Numbered from the stretch's first letter, positions 26,001 through 34,686 are shown. The stretch is DNA of 64,000 bases from Phyllobacterium chamaecytisi (GCF_020164455.1 NZ_JAIQWW010000006.1:124001-188000), one strand, 5' to 3'. The notes: a model not told the origin generated them from the sequence alone. A program made the numbers and translations.

Positions 26001-28647
26001 GAGCGACGCCAGCTACAACACGCTTCTGGCTGCAGCCCGTATTGTCCTGCACGCGCAAAATGGTTCGCTTTCCGAGCAATTGAAACGCATCGCAGGACTG
26101 ACTGCTGACCTGGTGCCTGTCACGGAAACCAGGGGTAAATCTATAATAACCGGTGACATTGAAAATAGCGATTTGCGGGGGATCGCGCCGGCGCCGACGC
26201 AGCTCATGAACAAACGGCGTCCCAAGATTTCTGCTGACGACCTATCATTCTGGAACGGGTTTGGCGGCTTCGACATGAAAAGCGGCGAATATGTCGTTCG
26301 TCTTGGTGGGCTGGGCAGCACCCCACAGCCCTGGATCAATGTGATTTCCAACCCGAATTTTGGCTTTCACGTATCAGCCGAAGGCGCAGGTTTCACCTGG
26401 TCCGGCAATAGCCGCGACTATCAGCTGACACAGTGGTCGAATGATCCGGTCATCAACCGGTCCGGTGAGGCTATCTATGTGGTGGATACGGACAAGAATG
26501 CCGCGTTCTCACCGACGGCATCGGTGCTTCGCGACCCCTCTGTCCAGTATGAGACCCGGCATGGACAAGGTTATTCGACCTTTATTTCACGCCACGGCAA
26601 TATAGGACTTGAGCTTACGCATACGATCGATCCCGACCAACCCGTTCGCCTATCGAGCCTCAAGATCACGAACAATGGCGGTACCGCCAAGCAATTGCGT
26701 GTTTACGGATTTGTTGAATGGGTGCTTGGTAATGCCCGCGCAAAGACCTCGCCATTCATCGTGCCGTCCTGCGACGCTGAAACCGGCGTTCTGTTTGCTC
26801 GTAATCCATATGGCACGGACCGGCGTGAACGTGTGGCGTTCTATGCTGCTAGTGTAAAGCCGCAGTCCTATACAGCCGACCGCGCCGAGTTCTTCGGAGC
26901 GCTCGGTTCTGTCGATCGTCCAGATGCGGTGCTTCAGGCAAAGAGGCTGTCAAACCTGGTCGAAGCCGGCGGCGATCCCTGTGCTGCACTTGCAGTCGAC
27001 ATCAAAATCGCCGCGGGCGAAACGCAGGAGCTGGTCTTCTATATGGGCGATGCCGGCAGCCGCGAGGAGGCTCGCGAGATTCTTGCGAGCCATAGCAAGC
27101 GGCCGTTCAAAGACGCTCTCTCATCTTCGAGAGCGATCTGGACAGACTTCCTCGATGGATTGCAAGTTGACACCCCGGACGACGCTTTCAATGTCATGGT
27201 GAATCGCTGGCTGCCTTATCAGAGCCTCGCCTGTCGTATCTGGGCACGTTCGGCTTTCTACCAGGCGAGCGGCGCTTTTGGCTTCCGCGACCAGTTGCAA
27301 GATACACTATCCATGCTGATCCTGGATCCATCGCTCGCACGTAATCAAATTCTCAACGTGTCGGCCCGTCAATTCAAAGAAGGCGATGTCCAACACTGGT
27401 GGTTGCCAACGACTGGCGCAGGCGTTCGCACGAAGATCTCCGACGATGTGGTCTGGCTCGGCTATGCCATTGCCCACTATACCTCGGTGACTGGCGACAT
27501 GAGTATACTGGATGAGCAGGTCGCTTTCATCGAAGGCAGGGCGCTCGAAAACGGTGAGCACGACGCCTTTTACCAACCGACGATCTCAGACGAGAAAGTC
27601 AGCGTTTATGAGCACGCAGCCCGTGCGCTTGACCTTGCCGTTGCCCGCACAGGCCTTCACGGCCTGCCACTGATGCTGACGGGTGACTGGAACGACGGCA
27701 TGAACCGTGTCGGTGAAGACGGCAAGGGCGAAAGCATATGGCTTGGCTGGTTCCTGATCAGCACTTTGCGTGACGTCTTGCCGATAGCAAAACAATTCAA
27801 GGACAAGGAACGCATCCTGCGATGGGAGGCCCATATTGAAAGTCTGAAAGCCGCTCTCGAGAAGGACGGTTGGGATGGCGAATGGTATCGTCGTGGCTAC
27901 TTTGACGACGGTGCTCCGCTTGGATCGAAAAAGAGCGATGAGTGCAAGATCGACTCGATCGCTCAATCCTGGAGCGTTATATCCGGCTATGGCGATCCAG
28001 ACCGCAGCAAGCGGGCAATGCACTCGGTCGCAACGCATCTCATCGACGATGACGTCGATATCATCAAGCTGTTCACGCCACCATTCAACAAGACGCGGCA
28101 TGATCCAGGCTATATCAAAAGTTATCCGGTCGGAGTGCGCGAAAATGGCGGGCAATATACGCATGCCGCAACGTGGGCAGTTCTTGCCATGGCCAAGCTC
28201 GGCGATGCGGATGAAGCGTACCGTTGGTTCAAGAAGCTAAACCCCGTCAACCATTCGCTGACAATGGAGAAGGCCGAGTTTTATCGTGTGGAACCTTACG
28301 TGGTGGCTGCAGATGTTTATTCGGTAGATCCCATGCGCGGACGCGGCGGCTGGACTTGGTATACCGGATCTGCCGGATGGCTCTACCGTGTGGCGACAGA
28401 AGCTATCCTTGGCATCAGCCGCCGAAATGACAGGCTGTTCGTCGATCCTGCGCTTCCATCGGAATGGAGCGGCTTCAATTTCGTTCTGCGCAATGGCGAG
28501 GCCCGCTATTCGATAGAAGTCAAATCGGTATCGAAGGGTACCGCTAAGATCACTGTCAACGGTAAGAAGCTCACCAAAGCGGAAAATGGCATTCCATTGG
28601 AACCCACGGGAGAGCACAAAGTCATCATCGAAGTGCTCGCGTCATAA
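20047..28647 (+). CDS. ndvB: Cyclic beta-1,2-glucan synthase
   Basis: This 2866-residue inner-membrane enzyme makes cyclic beta-1,2-glucans from UDP-glucose for the periplasm, where they serve in osmoadaptation and host interaction. The length matches Brucella Cgs and rhizobial NdvB (about 2830-2870). Membrane segments cluster at about 425-485 and 820-990. The glycosyltransferase region between has DSDTRL (about 632) and the acceptor motif HHRWTRGDWQ (about 778), equivalent to QxxRW. The long C-terminal part ends in a GH94-type phosphorylase domain (TGDWNDGMNRVGEDGKGES near 2545), which sets ring size. ATG 20056 is an alternative start. It is monocistronic, with a strong terminator after it. 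Confidence 0.97.
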   Translation: MKTMPVLSFFQAFASQKKTVGQIFAVQPNPIRAHYKSIDDLRDLGTRVAKGEDVRLPDYEPMVFEQRTVENARLILHSYRSSDAAARNGETITPAAQWLLDNYYLVDQNIQQVERDLPKKFFRQLPPLANQPNIPRVMALAWLYVAHTDSQFSLNSLSAIVEGFQTVEPLHIGELWALPSAVRFILIENARRLSLRVERARRMRAYANSVADEITLNAEKDTLPQLLAQYAPAAKDSTFATHLLYRLRGGTAHSGAAVAWLEDELEKNGSDSEDAIIQEHTRQSTGGVSMGNLIRSLKAIDDVDWITWFETVSGVDAVLRDNSNFDALDFHSRNAYRVAIEKIARRSGKSEHDITQSALELAHKSAEETAGEGGVTEQRKRDVGYYLAGDGRPELEETCDYKPTVLIRWVRFYRRLGLAGLWAPASFFSIAILLLINYFLRRAGLSDGMTWLFTLLAVFPTMETANGFVNWIIPMFMPPTRLIGFEYKNGLPPEAKTLVAVPTLITSRDSVDEHIRNLEVHYLTNPRGEVYFALLTDWADSKFEQTDDDLDIFDYAREKITALNEHYTQNNPRFFLLHRKRLFNAQENRWMGWERKRGKLHELNMLLRGDKDTTYFPSNEEVPTDIKFVMTLDSDTRLTPDSVNRLAGKLIHPLNRPIYSAKAGRVVSGYAILQPRVTPSLTTGDDASFLQRVFSVNRGIDPYVFAVSDVYQDVLGEGTFTGKGLYDIDFFEAALDGKIGENAVLSHDLLEGGYARSALVSDVEVVEDYPTGYNVDISRHHRWTRGDWQLLPYLFSTRPGVTAVTRWKMVDNLRRSLTPIFWILASIAGWTLLPPGLATLWQCFMIFSMFIVPTMILFTNLVPTDMNLSLKGHFQAILTDIFAGAADIALRITFIANMACLMLDAIVRTLYRLFISRKHLLEWRAAAQAKTSSPDTLSYYLQLMWPAIIVALIAIGLPLAIQSRAWFLAVPFALIWLLSPVIAWLVSRSAKPLDDLNVRSSDKGELRRFARRTWHYYDTFVTKEQNFIPPDNFQEDPYPVIATRTSPTNIGMYLLSTVAARDFGWISFNETLTRIDQTLETLEKMEKYRGHLYNWYETTTLRPLLPLYVSAVDSGNLAGHLVALSSALEKWAEAPSVYLQSDLDGVLDVSDILEEAISDIPDDRRVLRPLRRRLEERVSNFRRAITTIKEEPETASLRTINLALFAGDIQRLTEELHGELESPISATANEWALLLVKTCQGHTDDAIGSHESTDILRERLGTLATRARQLAFDTDFTFLERKERRLLSIGFRVETNELDASCYDLLASEARLASLFAIAKGDIPVDHWFKLGRLLVPVGWRGALVSWSGSMFEYLMPPLVMIEPLGSMLDQTNKLIVQRQIEYGESKGLPWGISEAAYNARDPEMNYQYTNFGVPTLGLKRGLSKNYVVAPYASIMASQYQPAAAVKNLQRLRAMGALGQYGFYDAVDFTKSRVREDEEYAVVRNYMAHHHGMSIVAVNNVVFEGRMRERFHADPVIEAAELLLQEKAPREIPVLQAKAENPMRKAVESSEETASIRFIQNPLSAPTATQIMSNGHYSVMVTANGGGYSRWNGLAITRFQPDPLESGYGTFLFLRDLENGEWWSATGDPVRVAGEKSTSIFADYKAEFVKENGTIHTTVETIVASDSDGEGRRIVITNTGTKDRIIEVTSYAELVLTNEDTDTAHPAFAKMFVETEIDKRGDAIYATRRKRGADDPDIHVAHVVSDSSGAMREIQAETDRRNFIGRGRSLRNPAAFDEGATLSGSHGFVLDPIASLRCRVRVPAHKKVTLVFWTLVRPNRQELEEVVSRFRHPDCFTREFSLSWTSSQVRLHHIGINPDEAAEFQRVATNLIYPDKALRMPSENIASGLGSQSELWPMSISGDFPILALRIDDEADMETLRNLLKAHEYWRAKGLVVDVVVINERSFSYAQDFQRGLEAICENSRARGAQLGPRVHIFAVRKDQMSDASYNTLLAAARIVLHAQNGSLSEQLKRIAGLTADLVPVTETRGKSIITGDIENSDLRGIAPAPTQLMNKRRPKISADDLSFWNGFGGFDMKSGEYVVRLGGLGSTPQPWINVISNPNFGFHVSAEGAGFTWSGNSRDYQLTQWSNDPVINRSGEAIYVVDTDKNAAFSPTASVLRDPSVQYETRHGQGYSTFISRHGNIGLELTHTIDPDQPVRLSSLKITNNGGTAKQLRVYGFVEWVLGNARAKTSPFIVPSCDAETGVLFARNPYGTDRRERVAFYAASVKPQSYTADRAEFFGALGSVDRPDAVLQAKRLSNLVEAGGDPCAALAVDIKIAAGETQELVFYMGDAGSREEAREILASHSKRPFKDALSSSRAIWTDFLDGLQVDTPDDAFNVMVNRWLPYQSLACRIWARSAFYQASGAFGFRDQLQDTLSMLILDPSLARNQILNVSARQFKEGDVQHWWLPTTGAGVRTKISDDVVWLGYAIAHYTSVTGDMSILDEQVAFIEGRALENGEHDAFYQPTISDEKVSVYEHAARALDLAVARTGLHGLPLMLTGDWNDGMNRVGEDGKGESIWLGWFLISTLRDVLPIAKQFKDKERILRWEAHIESLKAALEKDGWDGEWYRRGYFDDGAPLGSKKSDECKIDSIAQSWSVISGYGDPDRSKRAMHSVATHLIDDDVDIIKLFTPPFNKTRHDPGYIKSYPVGVRENGGQYTHAATWAVLAMAKLGDADEAYRWFKKLNPVNHSLTMEKAEFYRVEPYVVAADVYSVDPMRGRGGWTWYTGSAGWLYRVATEAILGISRRNDRLFVDPALPSEWSGFNFVLRNGEARYSIEVKSVSKGTAKITVNGKKLTKAENGIPLEPTGEHKVIIEVLAS

Positions 28648-28668
28648 CGCTAGTTTCCGCGTTGTTAT

Positions 28669-28706
28669 AACACTGCCGCCCGTGAAATTTCACTGGCGGC
28701 AGTGTT
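28669..28706 (+). terminator. Strong terminator hairpin after ndvB
   Basis: AACACTGCCGCC pairs perfectly with GGCGGCAGTGTT, and the interior GTGAAATTTCAC is itself a perfect palindrome, so the whole 38-base element is a near-perfect hairpin with one mismatch. It lies 21 bases after the ndvB stop. Confidence 0.8.
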
Positions 28707-28791
28707 GTTTCAGGCCGAAGAGCTCATTTCCAGTCGGATTACCAGTTGAGAATCTTTGCAACTGACGTCGATCTGGCGCATAGTCGGCGTT

Positions 28792-29226
28792 ATGAAACAT
28801 GCATTGAATCAGAAACCGAATTATGAAAAGGAACTGCGCAAGGCTGGTGTTCGTATCACCAGGCCTCGGCGGATTATCATCGACATTCTGACATCTACCG
28901 AAGATCACCCCGATGCGATGAAGATTTTCCATCGTGCCATAGAGATTGACGACAGCATTTCTCTTTCCACCGTTTACCGGACCATGAATCTGCTGGAAGA
29001 GATGGGTGCCATCCATCGCCATGCTTTTAATGGCGGACCATCGCGTTTCGAACAGGCCCACGGCGAACACCATGATCATCTGATCGATATCGATACCGGC
29101 GCGGTAGTGGAGTTCAAGTCCGACAAGATTGAAAAATTACAGGAAGAGATCGCCAAGTCTCTCGGCTATGATATCGTCCATCACCGACTGGAACTCTACG
29201 GACGCAAGACCCGCCACTCCTCATAA
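28792..29226 (+). CDS. Fur-family metal-responsive regulator (Fur/Mur type)
   Basis: The 144-residue protein has an N-terminal winged helix (about 12-80; [39 protein letters not shown]) and the dimerisation/metal domain. The metal-site residues are all visible: His in EDHPDA, Glu and His in [14 protein letters not shown], Glu in VVEF, His in [11 protein letters not shown]. It has no cysteine, so the C-terminal structural Zn site of E. coli Fur is missing, as in rhizobial Fur/Mur proteins that respond to manganese or iron. Irr features are absent. ATG 28792 is chosen over TTG 28756. It is convergent with ptsN; target metal not decidable. Confidence 0.88.
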   Translation: MKHALNQKPNYEKELRKAGVRITRPRRIIIDILTSTEDHPDAMKIFHRAIEIDDSISLSTVYRTMNLLEEMGAIHRHAFNGGPSRFEQAHGEHHDHLIDIDTGAVVEFKSDKIEKLQEEIAKSLGYDIVHHRLELYGRKTRHSS

Positions 29227-29260
29227 GCCGCTCAAAAACGGCGGCTTTATGAGCCAATAC

Positions 29261-29725
29261 TCAGGCGGCGTTAGACGCTGGCTGCGATGTCAGCAGCTCG
29301 TAGATCAGGCCCGCATCGTGGGCGGTGCGCAGTTTTGCAATGCGCTCGGGATCGCGCAGCATGCGCGCAATGCGGGATAATGCCTTAAGATGATCGGCCC
29401 CGGCATTTTCTGGCGCCAAGAGCAGAAACACGATATCAACCGGCTGGTCGTCCAGTGCTTCGAAAGCGACGGGCGTTTCGAGTTGAGCGAAAACACCGGC
29501 AATTCGCTTCACGCTATTGATCTTTCCATGGGGAATGGCAATGCCGTCGCCAATGCCAGTTGAGCCCAAGCGTTCACGCTGTATGATCGTGTCAAATACT
29601 TCTCGCTCGCTCAGGCCGGTCAAGGCGGCCGCCTTTTCCGACATGATCTGCAAGAGTTGCTTCTTGGAATTGACTTTCAATGCGGGCAGGACAGCGTCGG
29701 GCTGAATGAGATCACCCAGATCCAT
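29261..29725 (-). CDS. ptsN: Nitrogen-regulatory PTS component EIIA-Ntr (PtsN)
   Basis: The 154-residue EIIA protein receives phosphate from NPr in the nitrogen phosphotransferase system and links carbon/nitrogen state to potassium transport and other processes. The phosphorylated histidine is His66 in GIGDGIAIPHGKI. ATG 29725 (MDLGDLIQPDAV) is preferred; a start six codons upstream adds MEGREI. It is the last gene of the leftward lptC-lptA-lptB-rpoN-hpf-ptsN block, the classical rpoN neighbourhood. Confidence 0.95.
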   Translation of the reverse strand: MDLGDLIQPDAVLPALKVNSKKQLLQIMSEKAAALTGLSEREVFDTIIQRERLGSTGIGDGIAIPHGKINSVKRIAGVFAQLETPVAFEALDDQPVDIVFLLLAPENAGADHLKALSRIARMLRDPERIAKLRTAHDAGLIYELLTSQPASNAA

Positions 29726-29805
29726 TATCTCTCTTCCTTCCAATTACCACCCGCATACTGGCTGTACGCGGGCGGTAGTTCAAAATTCGCTATGAATCCG
29801 CTTCT

Positions 29806-30399
29806 TCACGTCGGAGCAACGTTTTCACCCGCCACTGTCGATGGATCGATCCAGCCAATATTTCCATCGGCGCGGCGATATACAATATTTACCTGCGTAC
29901 TGCCAGCGTTTCGGAAAACAACGACGGGACTATCCTTCAAATCGAGTTCCACGACCGCAGAAGCCACACTCATGCTTCTCAGCGCCATAGATGTCTCGGC
30001 AACTATGGTTGGCGCATAATCTTCCGGAATATCCTCATCATCATCCGGTACGGGCGCCATCACCGTGTAAGAAACATCATCGAAAACCCCATTTGAACCT
30101 GGAGCCTGATGCGACTTCAGGCGTCTTTTGTAGCGCCGGAGACGCTTGTCAACGCGTTCACCCGCTGCGTCAAATGCAAGTAATGGATCCTGCGCTTCGC
30201 CCGCCGCCTGCAGCACCGTACCGGTATCGAGGCGGACAAGACAGTCGGCAATAAATCGAGATCCCTGCTTTTCCACCGTGACATGACCGGTATATCCGCC
30301 ATCGAAGTATTTGGAGACCATCTCCCCTATCCGCTCTTCAATACGAATGCGGAAAGCGTCACCAATGTCCATATGTTTCCCAGATACACGCAGACTCAT
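29806..30399 (-). CDS. hpf: Long-form ribosome hibernation promoting factor
   Basis: The 197-residue protein has the ribosome-binding S30AE domain (about 1-105, MSLRVSGKHMDIGDAFRIRIEERI) and the C-terminal dimerisation domain (about 135-190, SPVVVFRNAGSTQVNIVYRRADGNIGWIDP), joined by an acidic linker. Long-form HPF pairs 70S ribosomes into inactive 100S dimers in stationary phase. It lies between rpoN and ptsN, 214 bases downstream of rpoN, a gap large enough for its own promoter. Confidence 0.94.
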   Translation of the reverse strand: MSLRVSGKHMDIGDAFRIRIEERIGEMVSKYFDGGYTGHVTVEKQGSRFIADCLVRLDTGTVLQAAGEAQDPLLAFDAAGERVDKRLRRYKRRLKSHQAPGSNGVFDDVSYTVMAPVPDDDEDIPEDYAPTIVAETSMALRSMSVASAVVELDLKDSPVVVFRNAGSTQVNIVYRRADGNIGWIDPSTVAGENVAPT

Positions 30400-30613
30400 G
30401 ATACCTCACCTTCATTGCGATTTTTTCATTGCCCGAACCAATCTACACTGTTGTGGGGAGGCGAGCAAAGACATCCCGTACAACCCGTGCGAGCGTTTCA
30501 TCGCGTTTCAATTGCTGATTCTTCATTCAAAGGTGCGCTTTCACTTCAATTGTCGCAAATTACCGGCGCTTGTCTCCCTCACCAGACTTCTTCGGTCCGG
30601 TTCAATTACCCAC

Positions 30614-32257
30614 TCAACAAAATTCTACACCCACGTGGCGGATGAATCCAGACTTTCCATCGTCCTTGCCCGCCGATGCCTGAGCTTTTTTTTCTCGCCG
30701 CCTTTGCACAGAGGAGGCAATATTCATGCCTTCCCGGTATTTTGCGACGGTACGCCGTGCAATCTCGATTCCTTGCTCCTTCAACAAATCCACAATTGTA
30801 TCATCCGATAAAATGTCGTCCGGTGTTTCCACGTCGATTAGCTGCTTGATCTGATGGCGTACCGACTGCGATGAATGCTGCTCCCCACCTTCTGTTGCCG
30901 CGATCGCCGCATTGAAAAAATACCGTAATTCGAACACCCCCCGCCTGGTCAGCATGTACTTGTTCGCTGTGACCCGGCTGACCGTAGACTCGTGCATGCC
31001 GATCGCGTCAGCAACATTGCGCAAGTTGAGCGGCTTCAGATAGGCAACGCCGTGACGAAGAAATTGTTCCTGCTGGCGAACAATCTCCGTGGCGACCTTG
31101 AGAATTGTTTGTGCCCGCTGATCAAGGCTACGCGTTAGCCAGTTGGCACTTTGCAAGCATTCGCTCAGAAACGTCTTCTCGGCGGGAGAGGTTTTCGTTT
31201 TCGCTATTGTCGCATAGTAGCTGTTGTTGATGAGCACTCGCGGCAGGGCATCGGGATTAAGCTCAATTCGCCAACTTCCATCAGACGCGGTGTCCACCTG
31301 CACGTCGGGCACGATGCTATCCGCTACGCCGGAAGAGAAGGCTGTCCCAGGCTTTGGATCAAGGTGCTGGATTTCCTGCAACATAGCCAGAATATCCGCG
31401 TCACCTACATGACAAAGCCTCTTGAGACTGTGGAAATCCCGTTTGGCTAATAAATCGAGGTTTTGCAGCAAGGTTTTCATGCTCGAGCCTAAGCGGTTTT
31501 TTGCGCGCAACTGGAGTGACAGGCACTCCGCAAGGTCACGCGCGAACAGCCCTGTGGGCTCGAACCCCTGCAAGACTGCAATCAGTTTCTCGATGTGACT
31601 GGCATCGACACCAAACCTTGCGGCGATTTCTTCTACATCAGCCCGCAAGTAGCCTGTCTCATCGAGATGGTCGGCAAGCTCAGCGGCGATAAGGCGGTCG
31701 CCCGTCGATGCGAAGGCGAAAATAATCTGCTCGGCGACATGGTCCCGAAGGGTCTGCGGCGTTGCTGTCACCTGTTCGAGATTATATCCCTCGCCACCGG
31801 TTGAAACATAGCCATCGCCAGAAGACGACTTCCACTGCGAGGCAAGGTCGCCGGCAATAAAATCATGTGTCCCCGGATCGTCGGGAAAGATGTTCTCAAG
31901 AGAACTATCAAACGTATCCGACATCGAACCAGAACTCGTCGATTCACCGCTCATCAGCCAATGATCGGCTTGCCCATCCAAAGGGTTATCAGCTTCGGCA
32001 TCGGTGCTCACCGCTCCTCTGCCGAATTCGCGTTCATCACTGGAAATCCGATCGGTGCTGAAGCCGCGCTCATCAAGCGAAAAATGCTCGCCCGTTGTAT
32101 CATCGCGCTCGAGCAAGGGGTTCTTTTCAATCTCCTGCTCTATGAATTGTTCGAGCTCGATATGCGTCAACTGCAGCAGTCGAATCGACTGCATCAGCAG
32201 CGGCGTCATTACCAATGCCTGGGATTGCCTGAGATCGAGCTTTGCCGACAGAGCCAT
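30614..32257 (-). CDS. rpoN: RNA polymerase sigma-54 factor
   Basis: The 547-residue sigma factor directs transcription from -24/-12 promoters with AAA+ activators, for nitrogen and other genes. Region I is visible at the N-terminus (MALSAKLDLRQSQALVMTPLLMQSIRLLQLTHIELEQFI), followed by an acidic region II, the core-binding region and the helix-turn-helix. The RpoN box ARRTVAKYRE is at 500-509. The C-terminal tail of about 38 residues is longer than in enteric RpoN. ATG 32257 is used. Confidence 0.97.
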   Translation of the reverse strand: MALSAKLDLRQSQALVMTPLLMQSIRLLQLTHIELEQFIEQEIEKNPLLERDDTTGEHFSLDERGFSTDRISSDEREFGRGAVSTDAEADNPLDGQADHWLMSGESTSSGSMSDTFDSSLENIFPDDPGTHDFIAGDLASQWKSSSGDGYVSTGGEGYNLEQVTATPQTLRDHVAEQIIFAFASTGDRLIAAELADHLDETGYLRADVEEIAARFGVDASHIEKLIAVLQGFEPTGLFARDLAECLSLQLRAKNRLGSSMKTLLQNLDLLAKRDFHSLKRLCHVGDADILAMLQEIQHLDPKPGTAFSSGVADSIVPDVQVDTASDGSWRIELNPDALPRVLINNSYYATIAKTKTSPAEKTFLSECLQSANWLTRSLDQRAQTILKVATEIVRQQEQFLRHGVAYLKPLNLRNVADAIGMHESTVSRVTANKYMLTRRGVFELRYFFNAAIAATEGGEQHSSQSVRHQIKQLIDVETPDDILSDDTIVDLLKEQGIEIARRTVAKYREGMNIASSVQRRREKKAQASAGKDDGKSGFIRHVGVEFC

Positions 32258-32425
32258 GGTGGGCGCGGGTACTCCCGTACGATTTCCTTTGCAGCTGTAC
32301 AGAACTGGCCCAATCCTTGCTTGTCAATCACAAGCAAGGGAAAAACGTGTTGGCGCGGCAATTTTCAATCTAAAGACGTAGGAGAAATGGCATTTCTTGC
32401 GAATGAAATCGCGAAAATGGGAAAA

Positions 32426-33253
32426 TCAGAGCTTGAACTGATCCCCAAGGTAAAGTCGTCGAACGTCCTGATTGGCAATAATTTCATCAGGTCGACCGTG
32501 GGTAAGCACTTGTCCTGCATGGATGATATAGGCCCTGTCGATCAGCTTCAGGGTCTCGCGGACATTATGGTCGGTGATCAGCACACCAATGCCCCGGCCG
32601 GTCAGATGACGCACCAGTTGCTGTATATCCGCAACGGCAATCGGATCCACACCTGCAAAGGGTTCGTCCAGAAGCATGAAATTAGGACGAGACGCCAGGG
32701 CGCGGGCTATTTCCAGCCGCCGGCGTTCACCACCTGACAGGGAAAGCGCGGGAGCCTTGCGCAGGTGAGCGATGTGAAACTCCTCGAGCAATGAATCAAG
32801 TTCCTGAGCGCGAGCGCTCCGATCTTTCTCGACAACCTCGAGAACGGCCTTGATATTGTTTTCAACCGACAGACCGCGGAAAATTGAGGCTTCCTGCGGC
32901 AGATAGCCGATACCCAGCCGAGAACGGCGATACATCGGCATCGTCGTTACGTCGAAACCATCGATTTCTATCGTGCCCTTGTCGACCGGGACCAGACCAG
33001 TCACCATGTAGAAACAGGTGGTCTTGCCCGCGCCATTGGGACCCAGGATACCAACGGCTTCGCCAGCGCGTACCCCAAAGGAAACACCGTTGACGACCTG
33101 GCGGCCATTGTAGCTCTTGGTGATGCCACGTGCGACAAGCGTGCCCTTCATACGGTCAACCGCCGCAGGGTCAGCAGGACGCATTTCCTGAGAGATGGTA
33201 GAGTCAGGCCGAGCGGAAAGCTTGCTGGAAGAGCGACGCGAAAACAAGGACAC
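32426..33253 (-). CDS. lptB: LPS export ABC transporter ATP-binding protein LptB
   Basis: LptB powers extraction of LPS from the inner membrane with LptFG. The ATPase core has Walker A GPNGAGKTT (about 71-79), the signature LSLSGGERRR, Walker B FMLLDEPFAGVDP and the switch His in LITDHNVRE. The start is uncertain: GTG 33253 (275 residues, 7 bases after the lptA stop) gives an N-terminal extension of about 34 residues before MKGTLVARGI; ATGs at 33184 and 33151 are alternatives, the last closest to the conserved core. It follows lptA and precedes rpoN, the usual order. Confidence 0.92.
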   Translation of the reverse strand: MSLFSRRSSSKLSARPDSTISQEMRPADPAAVDRMKGTLVARGITKSYNGRQVVNGVSFGVRAGEAVGILGPNGAGKTTCFYMVTGLVPVDKGTIEIDGFDVTTMPMYRRSRLGIGYLPQEASIFRGLSVENNIKAVLEVVEKDRSARAQELDSLLEEFHIAHLRKAPALSLSGGERRRLEIARALASRPNFMLLDEPFAGVDPIAVADIQQLVRHLTGRGIGVLITDHNVRETLKLIDRAYIIHAGQVLTHGRPDEIIANQDVRRLYLGDQFKL

Positions 33254-33260
33254 TATAGGC

Positions 33261-33893
33261 TCAGTTCTTCGGAGCGTTCTTGGGAGCCACAACGATAGAG
33301 ACACGACCTGTCTGACCACTCTTGCAGCTTTCAAGCTGGGCCTCGCCCGTTTTGAGCTGCGCTGTCAGCTTGCACCCGACGGCAACATTGTCGCCTTGGG
33401 AAAGGACAACCTTGTTGCCAGTCAAAACCAGCACTTCGGTTTTCATATCGAAAGTGCCGTGATCACCGGTAGCGACTTGATCTTCGGATTTGACGTAGAC
33501 CTTGTCATTGACCTCGAGGTGATCGATATCCTGGGCTCCGGCACCCGCCACTCCCGTGGTTTTTGGCGCGTCAGCAGCGGCAGCTGCGCCGGTTGCATCT
33601 TTGCCACTCGCGTCTTTCTTGGGGCCCTTGACGTAATAGACGATCATGGAACCCGCTTTCAGAAGCGTGGCACCTTGTACGACGGTCACATTGCCTGTGA
33701 AGGTAGCAGTGCCCTCATTGTCATGTACAACAAGCTTGTCAGCATCGATCTGGATCGGCTGGTCGCCTGACAATTTTATTCCGGTTGTTGCTGTGGCAGC
33801 ATCCTGGGCGAGGACGGGAGCAATCATCATGGACGATGCCAACAGGCCCAACGCAACGGTCGAAATGCTGATCAGTTTTGCCCCGCACGACAT
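33261..33893 (-). CDS. lptA: LPS transport periplasmic protein LptA (OstA family)
   Basis: The 210-residue protein has a signal peptide (about 1-29, ending VLA) and an OstA-type beta-jellyroll: QPIQIDADKLVVHDNEGTATFTGNV is the typical N-terminal strand block. It bridges the periplasm between LptC and LptD for LPS transit. An Ala/Gly/Lys-rich insert (about 95-120, PKKDASGKDATG) interrupts the fold; such inserts occur in alphaproteobacteria. ATG 33893 has AGGAGAAG upstream. Confidence 0.9.
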   Translation of the reverse strand: MSCGAKLISISTVALGLLASSMMIAPVLAQDAATATTGIKLSGDQPIQIDADKLVVHDNEGTATFTGNVTVVQGATLLKAGSMIVYYVKGPKKDASGKDATGAAAAADAPKTTGVAGAGAQDIDHLEVNDKVYVKSEDQVATGDHGTFDMKTEVLVLTGNKVVLSQGDNVAVGCKLTAQLKTGEAQLESCKSGQTGRVSIVVAPKNAPKN

Positions 33894-33948
33894 CGTCTTC
33901 TCTCCTAAATCCGGGATTTCCCTTGAAATCAGCAATATTCCCCAGACG

Positions 33949-34686
33949 TTACTCTGACGATTTGATTTCCTTGTCACCTTCTTGCAGCTTTGTAGGCAGA
34001 ATGACAAGCCTTACCCGCTTTTCAAAAGTCATTACCTTGCCGCTTTCGGTAATTTGCATACTGTCCGCGGTTATACTCGACTTGCTATTTTTTACGCTGA
34101 CTGGATCGTCCGTCGACATCGTGTTGCCAGCTATATCTATATTAGCCGATTGCAGCAGGGCAGTAATGCCATCGGATGTTGTCAAGCTTATGGCGCTGTC
34201 GAGCTTCAACTGCCGGTTCGCATTGTCGTATACACCAGATTTCGCAGTGACCTGCGCGCGCAGTTCCTTACCAATCGGAATTTCCGCACTAATCCCCTCC
34301 AGCGAGATCACATTGCTGTTGCCCACGTCCTGCAATGCCTTTACGGCGCTCATTTTGTAGGGAAGCTTGTCCTTCGTAAATCCGTCAAGTTTCGGGTTGG
34401 TCATGACAAGTTTGCCGTTTTCCATCCCGGCATTATCGAGCGAAATGTTGCTCGGCACACTCGATGTGGAAAAGAAAGTGAACCAGGAAAAAACAGCGGC
34501 ACCGATCAGAGCGACCGCAGGCAAGGCAAACTTCAGAAACCGCACGCGCCTCGAGTGGCGTTCCGCAGCACGAAACACCATGGAGTCTTTGTCAGAGCCA
34601 GCGAACTGCCGGGCGACCTCAGCATGATGGTCGGCGTCGGCGGTGGCATCGCGCCCCGCATGCGTATCGTTTCTTTCAATGGACAT
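33949..34686 (-). CDS. lptC: LPS export protein LptC
   Basis: The 245-residue protein has a cytoplasmic N-terminus, one membrane anchor (about 51-70, FLKFALPAVALIGAAVFSWF) and a periplasmic LptC/OstA-like domain. It receives LPS from LptBFG and passes it to LptA, encoded 55 bases downstream. It is the first gene of the leftward block; the promoter should lie in the 239-base divergent region shared with sppA. Confidence 0.88.
   Translation of the reverse strand: MSIERNDTHAGRDATADADHHAEVARQFAGSDKDSMVFRAAERHSRRVRFLKFALPAVALIGAAVFSWFTFFSTSSVPSNISLDNAGMENGKLVMTNPKLDGFTKDKLPYKMSAVKALQDVGNSNVISLEGISAEIPIGKELRAQVTAKSGVYDNANRQLKLDSAISLTTSDGITALLQSANIDIAGNTMSTDDPVSVKNSKSSITADSMQITESGKVMTFEKRVRLVILPTKLQEGDKEIKSSE

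Noticed and set aside
24916..26079. Open frame of 387 codons on the minus strand within ndvB
   Set aside because: It is fully inside the cyclic glucan synthase gene, has no ribosome-binding site and resembles no family; the same applies to 21490-22389 on the minus strand.
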